A DNA stretch of 64,000 bases from Ehretia macrophylla (GCA_037974665.1 CM075770.1:9932501-9996500), one strand, 5' to 3'; positions 1 to 11,594 are shown, counted from the first letter of the stretch. A program made the numbers and translations. Notes: generated from the sequence alone by a model not told the origin.

Positions 1-254
1 CCCATACTCGTCAGTCTGATTTAAAATTGGTCAAACTAATGTTGACGAATGTTGAGTTTTAGACCCAGATTATTATACCGGCCGAAGTCGGATTACACCG
101 AGTTGGACCTTAATCCGAACTGGCAAAGCTTATCAAATTGTTGTTGATTATTCCCGAGCTGAAACATAGTCCGAACTGGTTAACTTGATCATTAGCTCGT
201 GATTAAGCGTGGCCACCGTGTTAATCCGAGTTGGTAGTAGCTTTGTAGCTAATG

Positions 255-330
255 CACTTGGGCCCGGGTCTGGCATTGCGCTGGTTTGGTTACTTGGGCC
301 CGGGTCGGGCATTGCACTGATTTACAAAAT
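255..330. repeat. Short tandem repeat (about 36 bp, 2 copies)
   Basis: Two near-identical units beginning CTTGGGCCCGGGTC follow one another and differ by a few substitutions. They lie in the non-coding stretch downstream of the integrase remnant. Confidence 0.7.
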
Positions 331-349
331 GCATTGTATTTACAAAGTA

Positions 350-480
350 CTTAGGCTCGGGAGCCAGTTACAGGCCATGTTTTGGCTCGGGGCCTTAACA
401 AAAGATTTTGACTCGGGGCCGTAACAAGAGATTTTAGCTCGGGACTGTTACAAAATATTTCAGCTCGAGGCCATTTAGAC
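350..480. repeat. Degenerate tandem repeat with CTCGGGGCC core
   Basis: Four to five units of roughly 30 bp carry the core CTCGGGGCC followed by a (G)TTACA- or GTAACA-like string. They sit just after the end of the integrase reading frame. Such tandem arrays are common between pol and the 3' LTR of Tat-type elements (family knowledge). Confidence 0.6.
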
Positions 481-1705
481 AAAATACCGCTTCAGGTGCT
501 CTGAGTGCCATGCATTCTTCAATAGTTTTTCGTTCTTGTCGCGGAGGTAGAAGGTCCCAGGTCGGACTTTTTTCACGGCTTCGTACGGTCCCTCCCAGGT
601 CGGGGGATAGCTTGTTACCTGAGCGCAGCAAAAAGATGGCCTTTCTGAGTACGAGGTCGCCAGCCTTAATAGGCTTAGGCTTGACCTGTTTGGCAAAAGC
701 TCTTTTTATGGCAGCTTTGCTGGCCAGCATTCTGATTTGAGCTTTAGCTCGGAGCTCTTTGGCGAGGTCGAGCTCTTCACGGATCTGTGCACCGTTTATT
801 TCTGGATCATGGTGGAGGGTTCTACTGGTCGGGGACCCGATCTCCACTGACAGCACTGTTTGAGTACCAAAGGTCAGCTCGAATGGCGATTCTCCCGTTG
901 CCAAGCTGGTGGTGGTCCGTTGAGCCCACAACATCTCGAGAAGAATCGATGCCCACTGGCCCTCTGCTTCCTCCAGCTTGGTTTTCAGGCCCTGCAAAAT
1001 AATTTGGTTAGTCCTTTCATCTTGGCCATTACTTTGAGGGTGAGCAATAGACGAGAATCTAAGGTCGATCCCAATCTCAGCACATTTTTCTCAAAAGTAT
1101 GCGCTGTCGAATTGCTTGCCGTGGTCAGTAACGATGAACTTTGGCACTCCGAAACGGCAAATAATATTTTTTCACATGAAATCCCAAGCTGCCTTTTCTG
1201 TTATTCTAGCAACACCTTCAGCCTCAAGCCATTTGGTGAAGTAGTCTACTGCTACGAAGGCATGCTTCTTTTGGCTAACACTGGTTGACAATGGGCCGAT
1301 GATATCTAGAGCCCACTAATAGAATGGCCAAGGGCTTACCATCATCGTGAGGTCTACAGCTGGCTTCCTCTGTACATTGGCGAACCTTTGGCAGGTGTCG
1401 CACTTTTTTACATCCTCTTTGGCATCTTGTTCTAAGGTTGGCCAGAAATAGCCTTGCCTCAATGCCTTCCGAACTAGAGCTTTGCCTCCCAAGTGGTTTC
1501 CACATACCCCTTCATGGATCTCACGAAGTACATAGTTTCCCTCCTCGGGTCCAACACATTTTAAGAGATGCCAAGTGTAGGCTCTCTTATAGAGTTGCCC
1601 AGCAATTATGACAAACCTTGAGTCCTGTTTCATGAGTTTCCGAGCTACTTTTTCATCCTCTAGATCATACCCCCCTCCAAGTAGTCCACGATTGATTTGG
1701 TCCAA
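434..1705 (-). pseudogene. Integrase remnant of the outer Ty3/gypsy element
   Basis: The upstream part (1705 down to 1316) reads as the integrase zinc-binding domain, with the HHCC pattern ending in CDTCQRF. The core follows, with recognisable pieces such as AVDYFTKWLEAE and HPQSNGQ, but in-frame stops interrupt it. A 187-codon open stretch (997 down to 434) and a shifted 73-codon stretch (696 down to 475) carry the C-terminal GDLVLRK and WEGPYEAVKKVRPGTFYL motifs, ending in EHLKRYFV. A frame change between these stretches shows that the gene is broken. The identification as integrase is secure; activity is excluded. Confidence 0.88.
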
Positions 1706-1727
1706 TATGGGCTTAAATTGAGCTCGG

Positions 1728-2343
1728 CTACGACTTGCAACCCCAACTGAATGCTCGGTTCGGACACTTCTTCCACATGGACCAGAGTAGTTTTTCCAAT
1801 GAGGAATACCTTACCTCAGCCCTTTGCAAGGTTTTGCTGACATAATAGACCGGCTTCTGTTCAATTCCTTCTTCTCGGACTAGTGCCGCCGCTACTGTTG
1901 TCCTTGAGCATGCTAGGTATAGTACTAATTCCTCCCCCACCTCAGGTCGGGATAACAGGGGTGGCGAAGCTAGATACCTTTTCAGCTCTTGGAAGGCGTT
2001 CTAGCATTTTGTAGTCCATTCAAAGTTCTTATGGTTCCTCAATATTTTAAACAGTGGAGCACACTTGTCAGCCGACCTGGACATGAATCTGCTGAGTGCC
2101 GCGACCTTGCCTACCAACACTTGGACGTCTTTTACTCAGGTCGGCGGTGCCAGGTCGAGTATCGCCTGAACCTTCTCTGGGTTGGCTTCTATTCCACGGG
2201 CTGTGATCATGAAGCCTAGAAACTTTTCTGCCTTGACGCCGAATGCGCACTTTTCTGGGTTTAGTTTTATCCCAAAGTGCCCCATTACAGCGAAGGATTC
2301 AGCCAAGTCGGCTATATGATCTTTCGCACTTTTTCGGGTTCAG
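1728..2343 (-). pseudogene. Reverse transcriptase / RNase H remnant of the outer element
   Basis: The minus strand encodes the end of the RT domain (GIKLNPEKCAFGV, then KFLGFM), a connection region and the start of RNase H (YYVSKTLQRAEVRYSSLEKL). Stops occur within it. Soon after SSLEKL the sequence jumps to the linker that precedes the integrase zinc finger, so most of RNase H appears deleted. The catalytic N-terminal part of RT and the protease are absent: the homology stops abruptly at 2343, where the truncated LTR of the nested element begins. Confidence 0.82.
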
Positions 2344-3076
2344 TTTTTTGTGTTTTTTTTTTGTTTTGTTTGGTATATATATATATATATAAGATAATTA
2401 TATGGGTTGATGGGTTGGATATTGGGTTTGGGTTGTGGGTTAAAATGGATTTGAGTTTAAGTGTATTAGAATAAATACAAGAAAACTTCTTTAAATCCCA
2501 AAATAATACATAGTTTTACTATTTATATAATATCAAGATATTTTTGCAAATCGCTCGTCATATATGCAATGAATATAATTTTTGTGAACATAGGCTAATT
2601 ATAAGTTAAGCAATAATAGAAAAATATGAAATCCGGAAAATAAGATAATAAAAATTTTAGTTCGGGCTCTTATTATATTATATAGGTAATATACTAAGGA
2701 AATAATGAGTTAGGTTAGTAAATTGGGTCTAATTAAACATATTTAAGGATCTAATAAAAGTCCAAAGTCTAGCTAATTCACTAAAAATCCAAATAAAAAT
2801 TCTACAAAAAGTTACTATTCTTTCATAATACTATTCATTCAAGACGAAAACTATTTTCTAAATGCATAATCCCAACATTAAATATACAAAATAATATTTT
2901 TCACATTCCTCCTACATGATATGTGACAAGAAAAAAATACAGTTTCAGAAAAATTAAACAGTAAATTTTCTTTATGAATAGTATCTTATGCTAAAAATTG
3001 AATAAATGTATATTTAATGCTCAAATAAGACATTCAACAATTTAAAATGAATATGAAGAGGTTCTCGGTCGTCACA
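2344..3076 (-). repeat. Truncated 3' LTR of the nested element
   Basis: It matches 7500-8225 over its full length, and its minus-strand start is TGTGACGACCGAGAACC. The match ends at a T-rich string (GTGTTTTTTTT). On the far side the sequence is outer-element RT, while the full LTR continues for about 3.8 kb. This LTR is therefore cut, not short by nature. Confidence 0.85.
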
Positions 3077-3087
3077 CTCTCCCCTCC
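3077..3087 (-). other. Polypurine tract of the nested element
   Basis: On the minus strand GGAGGGGAGAG lies directly before the TGTGAC start of the 3' LTR, exactly where the plus-strand primer of an LTR retrotransposon is expected. Confidence 0.75.
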
Positions 3088-3649
3088 TTACAAAAACTGC
3101 GTCCTCGCAATTTCTTACACATACAAGTGAATTACCCTCATATATAAAACACATTGTTTCACGTAAGCATGCTTAACACATAAAACACATTAATCACGTT
3201 AGCTATTTATATCAAGTAAAGTCACATTAGCAACAAGTTCACATACACAAATTATAAACTACTAAGTCATTTAAATAACAACTTTACATAAAACAAGTTA
3301 ATCACATATTCACATTAGTCATATAAAGCATATCGAGCACTCAAGTACACAAAGAACATAATTCACACAAGGCACATTAATCACATAGCTCGCATTAATC
3401 ACATAAACACATTGAACATATAAACACATCAAGCACGTTAACCACATCCATTTCACTTATCACACAAGCATATAAACCACAACTAGTTCACTCAACAAAT
3501 AAAACATGTTGATCACATAAGCACATTGATCACATTAACTCTCTTATCACATAAGACATGCACATACACTTTCTAAACACATTGACACTAAGGCCACTAC
3601 CCCACAAGCCGAAGACCCTATCCTGGCTTGTGCCTAGCTAACTAGCTAA
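3088..3649 (-). repeat. Internal domain: CA-rich degenerate repeats, no coding
   Basis: The whole interior between primer site and purine tract consists of irregular repeats built on strings such as CACATTAATCACATAA and AACACATTGA. No reading frame of note occurs on either strand. This leaves a primer site, spacer and purine tract as the only recognisable content. Confidence 0.65.
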
Positions 3650-3661
3650 GCTCTTATACCA
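3650..3661 (-). other. Primer-binding site (initiator Met tRNA type)
   Basis: The minus strand reads TGGTATAAGAGC, 11 of 12 matches to the plant initiator-Met primer site TGGTATCAGAGC. It lies four bases (GAAG) after the GTTACA end of the LTR, which is the standard spacing. Confidence 0.72.
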
Positions 3662-3665
3662 CTTC

Positions 3666-6600
3666 TGTAACGCCCCGATCCCTCACGAGACCGGAGTTCC
3701 CAATTCCATTCCCAAGGCACAAGAAACGAGAGAAAACGGATGAAGCCTCCCCTGTTTATAGGACAATCCAAAACCTGTAAACAATATTTATAACTACAAA
3801 ACTATGGTCTAACTCCATTCACCCAATCAAGCATACACGACCAATAAACAATAACATAGTCCATTAAGCTATTACAGATCACCTACAAATCAAATACAAA
3901 CAAGATCCAATACAATTACAAGCCGAGTTTCTATAGTTCCAATCAAATTACAATTCAAACCACTTTACAAATTCACATGGATTTGCAGGTACTAATAATG
4001 GAAGTCATCACAAGCAAATAAGGTAACTCTCGAGCTTTCCCTATATCACCTTGCGAAGGTGTTGAACCTGAAAGGTGTTAGAAACGAGGGTGAGTATACA
4101 ACTGGTATACTCAGTGAGGGAGGGGAAACGGGAACAGTATACCAGGGTTCATGCAATGCAGCAACTTAACACAATTAATGCAATAAATAAACAATGAATA
4201 ACAATTCTAATACCACATTTTAAAATGATACAATCAATAACCCTTATCACTCCAAATCTTCGACCCCCGATCCACGAACCACGATCTCAATCTCGATATG
4301 CCAGCATCCCTTACACCAATGGGTACTCCGAATGTACCCAATCCTACGACCCAACACCCCCTGGCAATCTCCGGACTAGGCGAGTGAGGGAATAGCAGAC
4401 GGAGCTAAGGCAACCAACACTGGCAAGCCCGATGCCGCCCAATGAGGCCATCGCATCCGCCGCGACAATGAGGTTGCGCAACCACGATGCAATGCAAGAA
4501 TGATAACAATGACAATATAATCAGGAAACACATTTAAGGACAAAAAGTAAGTTGTTCTCGCACCAAGTTACAATTTAGCAACAATAAACATATATCAATT
4601 ACGCAATTATACTAAACAATATACTCTTTTAGAAATAAAATAAACTATAATGCACGTAAGAATGCAGGTCCCTCACCTCTACCGAGCTCCAAGATGTAAG
4701 TTTGAATCACATCATTTTCAGTCACCTTGAACCTATGAGCAAACATTACTTCAATTACTCTTTAACTATAACATTCATTAATTATTCAGCTAGGTTAGCT
4801 AACTTATAACTTCGCTTATTTAGCATATATACAATATCTATTAGAATTCTATTTTTAACAAAACACCACTTTTATATACTTTAACTTAACATATATTCCA
4901 TATTTTCAATAGTCTACAAGTTAATTAAGAAGATAGTTCAAAAACTTAAAGGAGAGTGATTCAACCAGCATGCTATAACTAGATATAAACCGAGCTAGAA
5001 TTTAGTTTAACTAAAATCAACACATGAGCCTGCAGTTACTCATACTATTTCTCATTTTACTTTAGTTAATAACTGGTACAAGAAACTAATTCACTCCACA
5101 TAACAGTAAACTAGCCATTAACTCAACTCAAAGAATTTCTCCAAAGAATTTATAGATAATAAAGGTAGGATACTTTAATGTTCAAATGACACATTTATTC
5201 ACAATGACACTACCCAGTCTTTTACTACTTTAATGAACTTCTAATTCATATTCTACTTTACTTACAATAGTTAGTAATATATCTATGAAGATAGCCCAAC
5301 ATTAGCACATAGGGAAAGAAATGCATTTATCAACTAATAGATAAGTTAGCTATCAACCATTTAATAACTAACTTACTATTTTAGTAAAATAACTATATTT
5401 CAAGCTAAGATTCTAACATATCACTACTCGTATTAACTTAAGTTAATTACATTTAACATATAATAGACAACTATCAACTTACAATTAATCTTACATGTAG
5501 TTTCAAAAAGTATTAAACACATTCTTCCACATAGTTTACTTGACATTTCTAAGTGTTCACTAGTTGCACATTGATAACAACAACTAATTCTAACAATTGA
5601 GTTGTTTAGCATATATAGAAACATTACCTATGTCTAAAGGTGGTGACTATCACAACTCTTCTAGCATTTCTCATTCACAGTCGAATAGAATAGCTTTCAA
5701 TTTAAATTAACTTTACTAGCAATTAGATTTCAATTACAATTCATGAAAACAACATAACTATAAGAGCCCCATTACGTTATTAATCATCCAAGGACACTAC
5801 ACAATAAGGTCTTGATCGAATACATCCAATTAGAACTGAATTATATCATTACTATAGTAAAATAACAACAAAATTCAGATTCTCGCGTAACAGGGCATTT
5901 CTGACACATCTCACCAAAATGATCATAACTTGCTCTAGACAACTCCGATTAATGCACCGTAAAAAGCTGTAGAAACTAGACTCGTAAGAATTTCTAACGG
6001 TATATAATTCAACCCCCAATCCTTCTCCAATTAATACAGTTTTAAGCTCGAAGTTGCCTCAATTTTGCTGAAAAATCTGGACAGCCACGGTTGAACACAC
6101 ACACACATTAAGTTCTCAACGTTTTTAATTGAATTTCTTGCATGCATGGACTGATTTTCTTTAGCAATAACTTAGTAGGAAAACATTGTACCTCCTTTAG
6201 ACATATTCACAAATATTTAACTCATAAGATCTCACTAAAAAAGATATACTTTCTATACAAACACACTTAATACTTAAACATAATCCAACTATAAACATGA
6301 CTTAGAATTATTATCATGCTTATTCATCCAAATTACAATTTATAACTCACTCAATAGACAAATATAACAATTATAATAACTCAAATAGCTAATCATGCAA
6401 TAAGCTCAACTAATTTACATAAACTCTAACAAAACTCATTCAAAATGCTTACAAATTAGATTCTAATCTTCACACAAGATAATGAACCTCAAATCTAACT
6501 ATATTACATCTCTAATGACACTTTATGACACCATTAAGCCCTTGAAATCTCACTTTAAAGTACAATTACCCAAAAAGTCCAAATTTACCTCTTTATGCAT

Positions 6601-8225
6601 TACACTACAAGTACTCTAATCGGAGCTCAATTAAGTGAAGTGAATATATTTCTAGCACCTCCTCACTTACTAGACACTAGCCCTAATGCCCGAACGCACC
6701 CGGATTCACTTTCAACCCGAAATCCCTTTGTCAATCTTTGCTATTAAGCTCCAAACCGAAAGGCAAGGTTCAAGATTTCCAAACGAGTTATCCTATCCTT
6801 CAAACCACACCTTATGGCACCCCAAGGACCCTCGAGTTCACCCATTGAACCTCGTTTACCATTAAATCATCGATTTCCTCTTTATGCGTTTATACTACAA
6901 GTATCAATTTCGGAACCCAAACAAGCGAAACGAATGCACTTCTAAGGCTTCAATACTTAATAAAGACTAGCCATAACCTCAAAACGTGCTCGGATTCGAG
7001 TTAACCCTGAAATCCCCAATTAAAGTAGCTTATTTTGATCAAATTCTCAAATTTTTCACATGGCAATTAGCAACTACTAGAAGCATTGAATCAAATTAAA
7101 TTGCTCAAATTTTCGTAACCCTAGAAATTATACTATTCATCATCTTCCTCAAGTGACACTTTGCTAAAAACTCAACACCATGCTATAATATTGCATATGG
7201 ATGTTCTCTAACATGTATATATACTATATAAAGCAAGAAACAAGCATGTTATAGCTCCATAATAGCAAAATCCGAAAATTTAAAAAAACTTGACATAAAA
7301 TTTAAACCATGAAAATGATGCAACTCTCTCACCAAAAACGTGCAAAGAAGCTAGGATAAGACTTGAAGAAGCTTGGAACCACTTGGAAAAGACTTGACAA
7401 AGCTTGGAAGATCAAATTGAGCAAAATTGGCAAGAAAAATACTATTCCCGTAATGACTTTTTTAGTTGATTTTTTTCTTTTTTTTGGCTTATTTTTGTAT
7501 TTTTTGTGTTTTTTTTGTTTTGTTTGGTATATATATATAGGATAATTATAAGGGTTTATGGGTTGGATATTGGGTTTGGGTTGTGGGTTAAAATAGATTT
7601 GAGTTTAAGTGTATTAGAATAAATACAAGAAAACTTCTTTAAATCTCAAAATAATACATAGTTTTACTATTTATATAATATCAAGATATTTTTGCAAATC
7701 ACTCGTCATATATGCAATGAATATAATTTTTGTGAATATAGGCTAATTATAAGTTAAGCAATAATAGAAAAATATGAAATCCGAGAAATAAGATAATAAA
7801 AATTTTAGTTCGAGCTCTTATTATATTATATAGGTAATAGATTAAGGAAATAATGAGTTAGGTAAGTAAATTGGGTCTAATTAAACATATTTAAGGGTCT
7901 AATAAAAGTCCAAAGTCTAGCTAATTCACTAAAAGCCCAAATAAAAATTCTACAAAAAATTTACTATTATTTCGTAACACTATTCATTCAAGACGAAAAC
8001 TATTTTCTAAATGCATAATCCCAACATTAAATATACAAAATAATATTTTTCACATTCCTCCTACATGATATGTGACAGGAAAAAAATACAGTTTCAGAAA
8101 AATTAAACAGTAAATTTTCTTTATGAATAGTATCTTATGCTAAAAATAAAATAAATGTACATTTAATGCTCAAATAAGACATTCAACAATTTAAAATGAA
8201 TATGAAGAGGTTCTCGGTTGTCACA
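3666..8225 (-). repeat. Complete 5' LTR (about 4.56 kb) of the nested element
   Basis: It is bounded by TG..CA in the form TGTGAC..GTTACA on the minus strand, with a primer site after its end and a partner copy of its first ~730 bp at 2344-3076. The body is AT-rich and non-coding. Open stretches inside it, such as 5433-5624, are short and lack any recognisable domain. LTRs of this size occur in the Ogre/Tat and LARD groups (family knowledge). Confidence 0.75.
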
Positions 8226-9729
8226 GACCCCGCACCAGTCCATATTCCCTCCCAGCCCGAACATAACCCTTCCTGCCTGCCGAGGTCTCCCCTCCTGAAG
8301 CCAGTCCTCCTGTAATGGTTTCAATCACAGCCAAACGTCTGCCCACAGCCTGACGCCTGGGTGGACTCCTCTCTCTATCTCTTTGATCATGATTTTGGGT
8401 CGGCTACGGGTCTATGTACCTTCGGAGATGACCTCGGGTTATTAGTGCATCGATCTCCTGTTTCAAGTCTTTGCACTTTTCAGTGGTATGGCCGTAGTCC
8501 TCTATTTCGGGTCGGCCTTTCATCCTTGGAGCTGGAGGCAGGTGGTTCTGGTACTGGATCTCCATTAGGATCTACTTCCTTATGGTGTTGAGGGGAGTGA
8601 ACATAGTGAACCGGGGGTTCTGTTTTAGCTGTTGGGGCTGCTTGCCTCGGTCGTTTTGGACTTTATCCCCAAGTTGGGCTCGGGAGGTTTCTCCCTTCCT
8701 GCTAGCTTCCTTTTCCTTGTCATCGTCCCTCTTTGCCTGATAGATTTCTTCCGAGTGTATATACCCTTCTACTCGTACCATCAGCTCGAATACAGTATCC
8801 ACGGGGTCGATTGCCAATGAGGATATAAGGGGGCCCGACCTGAGCCCACTCTGGTAAGCCATCAACGCCGTGGAGTCCTTCAAGTTGGGGATTCGGAGGG
8901 ACTCCTCATTGAATCTGGCCGTGTAAGCCCTTAAACTTTTCTCTCTGTGTTGCTTCACCACCAGCAATGTAGAAGTCTGGCGGGTGGCCCGGCTCCCCGC
9001 GAAGTGGGAGAGGAAAGCCTCAGCCAGCTGATGGAAACTTGCAATTGAACCGGGACGAAGTTTCTGGAACCAATCCAAGGCATTGCCAACCAGGGTAGTC
9101 GGGAATGTCTTCGTCTTCATGAGGTCGGACATGTCATGCAAGGTCATGTGGTGATCAAAGTTGAGCAGATGGCTGGCTGGGTCTCCATCTCCATTGTAGA
9201 CGGCCAGGTTGGGCATCCGGTTGCTGGTGGGTAGTGGCGTGGCTAGTACCTCAGGTGAGAGTGGGCTTATGCCGAGCTGGTTGATGACCTTGGCTATGGC
9301 GGCCGCGATTTTGGCCTGCTCGGGGTTAGCTTGAGCCGCCCTTAGACCTCTCGCCTCACCAGGTCTCACCACCGGCTCTAGGAAGCCCTCTTAGTCCTGC
9401 ATCCACTTTGGCCTGGGGTTTGGGATGCGGAACTGTGGACGCGAGGGTCACGACGTAGCTTCTTGCGGAGCCAAGGAGCCCTCAATTAGTCGGGCTACCT
9501 GCTCTTTGAGTTCCTCAAACATCCTCAACATCATCTTTATCTCTGGTGACAGGTTGAAGTTGAGGTCTCTATCCACCGCGGGGTTGGTTTGAGTGGCTAA
9601 GTGTATACGTTGGCTCGTCCCAACATCGACTGGGATTGGGTTTTGACTAAGCACCTGCGTGGTTTCGAGGTTCCCATCCGGGTTAGGCGAATCCTCTACC
9701 GGTGCGCTGTGGCTTCTCGTTTGTACCAT
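8226..9729 (-). pseudogene. Gag region of the outer Ty3/gypsy element
   Basis: The minus strand starts with MVQTRSH at 9729 and runs 93 codons to a TGA at 9448. The frame then resumes as a 266-codon open stretch (9372 down to 8572) with a clear retrotransposon gag core: PNLAVYNGDGDPASHL, then ALDWFQKLRPGSI and FLSHFAGSR, and a charged C-terminus. Beyond 8572 the frame shifts, but linker-like text (IETITGG, GREYGLV) can be read up to 8226, where the nested element begins. Protease and the RT N-terminus are missing between here and 2343. The long open gag core suggests moderate age; the TGA and frameshift show it is inactive. Confidence 0.88.
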
Positions 9730-9775
9730 AATGGTTTCTCAGTGAGTGGTAAAGGAGAGTGATAGAAAGAACTCG

Positions 9776-9793
9776 TTCCCACAGACGGCGCCA
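9776..9793 (-). other. Primer-binding site of the outer element
   Basis: The minus strand reads TGGCGCCGTCTGTGGGAA, a string widely seen as the primer site of plant Ty3/gypsy elements. It lies 3 bases after the putative LTR end and about 50 bases before the gag start codon. Confidence 0.85.
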
Positions 9794-9796
9794 AAC

Positions 9797-10258
9797 TGGC
9801 GAGGTCGGATTCTCGCAGTTGAGTTGGTCGGCTACGTTTGCCAAGCTGAACTTTCAGGTTGGCCTCCGAGTTGAACTTCTCAGGTCGGCTACGTCACCTG
9901 CACAAGGAAAGGAAGGAAAATGCGGGGTGATGACCCAAATTTTCACCTCAGGCGTACGAATGATTAGTATGTCCGAGCTGACAAGGTAGTTGAGAGTATT
10001 TAATGACGAGTTACCTTTTAAATAAAGGGAGTGGAGCTCTATTTATACTAAATTCAGGTCTGACAGCATTTAATGCGGTGCAACTTTATGTCTATCAGTG
10101 CTTTATGTCCCATCGGAACAACTGACATTGAGGTCAGGGTTCTCCGGGATCGGATCAGCATCCAGGTTAGACATTTAGTTGAATGCAATGGGCCGGCTTT
10201 GATTAGCCCGTCTCAACTTGAAGTGAGTAACTCACCCCAATTCGAAGATCCCTCGTCA
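9797..10258 (-). repeat. 5' LTR of the outer Ty3/gypsy element (about 460 bp)
   Basis: It extends from the primer site to a minus-strand start TGACGAGGGATC at 10258, giving TG..CA ends. It contains a good TATA box and runs into unrelated AT-rich DNA beyond 10258. The matching 3' LTR is outside the window, so the outer boundary rests on the TG start and the change of base composition. Confidence 0.65.
10041..10047 (-). promoter_or_regulatory. TATA box of the outer LTR promoter
   Basis: TATAAAT on the minus strand inside TAGTATAAATAGAGC, in the middle of the LTR, as expected for the U3/R border. Confidence 0.55.
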
Positions 10259-10870
10259 TAATGTAATTTTTTTTTTTGTAATTATTGTCTACTCCGTGTA
10301 TCATACAGCTCGTCCTTAAATATCCCCAGTTAGTGGGCGCCATACAGCTCGTCCTTACATATCCCTAGTCAAACTCATAAAGAAAGCAAAATCCAAACGA
10401 TATAAGAATTGTATGCCTCGTGCGAGAAAGATGTGAAAAGTATATAAAATTTTGATCTGCGGTAAATGACACTTTCTTGAGGGTCAAGAAATCGTTCACA
10501 GTATCTTATGCGGCGTCCATTAGTCCACACCTGACGCTAACAGGTGGTTTGGCTTTGCTATGTACTTCTCACGTGGAACAATCTTTGCCCACATCTAGGG
10601 GCCATCTTTGGAATTATTTTTCTTCTTTTTTTTTTTTTTTTTGGTCAAAAGGCCACCACGCGGAATTATGAAAATGTAAAGAATAGTTTTTCCACGGTCA
10701 TTCTCGTTTTAAATAAAATATGTCTCAAAATTAATTTTTATATATAATATTTTAAATGATTTAAATCTCTTTTAAATAATAAAAAAATGTAAAACGCATT
10801 TTATATATTTCTTCTAATTAATCACCTTCTTCAAAAGTTTAAAATATTATAAAAGTATTTATTATAGGAT

Positions 10871-11172
10871 AAGTTCATTTTGTATCCCCAGTGTTTATAT
10901 TTAGATAACACTTATTATCCCTCACATTTCTTTTTGACTACTTACTTTTCTTTGACTAACGTCAACTTTAATATAGTTAAATTTCTATTAACAAAAATCG
11001 TGCAATTACTAGATTAACCATATAATTATATGTGAGGGCAAAATTGAATTCCAAATGTGTGCAGGGATAATTTGGTCTGAAAATATGCAACACTAATAAG
11101 TCGTCAAAATAAAATGTGAAGTTAATAAGTTTCACTGGCTATAAACATTAGGGATACAAGGTACATTCAACC
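10871..11172. mobile_element. MITE-like inverted-repeat element (about 300 bp)
   Basis: The left end reads AAGTTCATTTTGTATCCCC and the right end, reverse complemented, GTTGAATGTACCTTGTATCC. Both continue into AGTGTTTAT or AATGTTTAT and further weak symmetry (TAACACTTATTA against GAAACTTATTAA). No coding. The superfamily is not determined. Confidence 0.5.
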
Positions 11173-11594
11173 CTTTATTATATTTATTAATTATCTTTGA
11201 TACTACCTCACGTACAAATAAAGTTATACCCACGCACATGGACAAATTTTACAGGACTTTTTATTAACTAGTTCTGTATTATATAATTTTAAATTGTTAA
11301 AAATAAATTTATTATATTTATTTATTATTTTTAACCACTATCGGTCAGAGGAAGAAAAGAAAATCACAAAATCTTAAGAACTTTTTGTAGCAGGATCATA
11401 CTTCATGGATGATGTAATTTCAGGTGGAAAACCAGAAACTTCTAGTTGAGATCGCTTAAATGGATACAATTTCGCCCAAACTTCTTGACCTAGTAATAGT
11501 TTCCATTGCTAATGACATGTTGTCAATAAAATCCTCTATAACTATCAATCAACAAAACTCTTAAATCATTATTCCGAAAAGTTGTAATGCTTAA

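Larger units (their letters stand above)
1..2343 (-). mobile_element. Ty3/gypsy (Tat-like) retrotransposon, 3' part of outer element, degenerate
   Basis: Read on the minus strand, this stretch gives in order the end of reverse transcriptase, an RNase H remnant, an integrase zinc finger, the integrase core and the integrase C-terminal domain. That is the Ty3/gypsy gene order. There is no chromodomain after the integrase C-terminus, which fits the Tat group. The frame is interrupted by several stops and frameshifts, so the copy is dead. Bases 1-430 lie downstream of the integrase and are non-coding; the 3' LTR of this element is not visible and should lie outside the window. The 5' half of the same element continues at 8226-10258, and the two halves are separated by a nested element. 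Confidence 0.88.
2344..8225 (-). mobile_element. Nested non-autonomous LTR retrotransposon, giant LTR and tiny internal domain
   Basis: Bases 2344-3076 and 7500-8225 are near-identical direct repeats; 5 differences were counted in the last 176 bases. On the minus strand the 5' LTR starts TGTGAC at 8225 and ends GTTACA at 3666, about 4.56 kb. It is followed by a primer site, a 0.59 kb interior, a purine tract, and a second LTR starting TGTGAC at 3076 that is cut off after about 730 bp. No coding region is visible, so it must have relied on another element's proteins. LARD-type plant elements have LTRs of this size, but usually a longer interior. It splits the outer gypsy element. Confidence 0.78.

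Noticed and set aside
3088..3649. Array of short CA-rich repeats that could suggest a CRISPR
   Set aside because: Units vary in length and sequence, there are no constant repeats with unique spacers, and the context is a plant retrotransposon.
5433..5624. 63-codon open stretch inside the giant LTR
   Set aside because: Low-complexity composition, no domain, and no matching stretch in the retained part of the other LTR.
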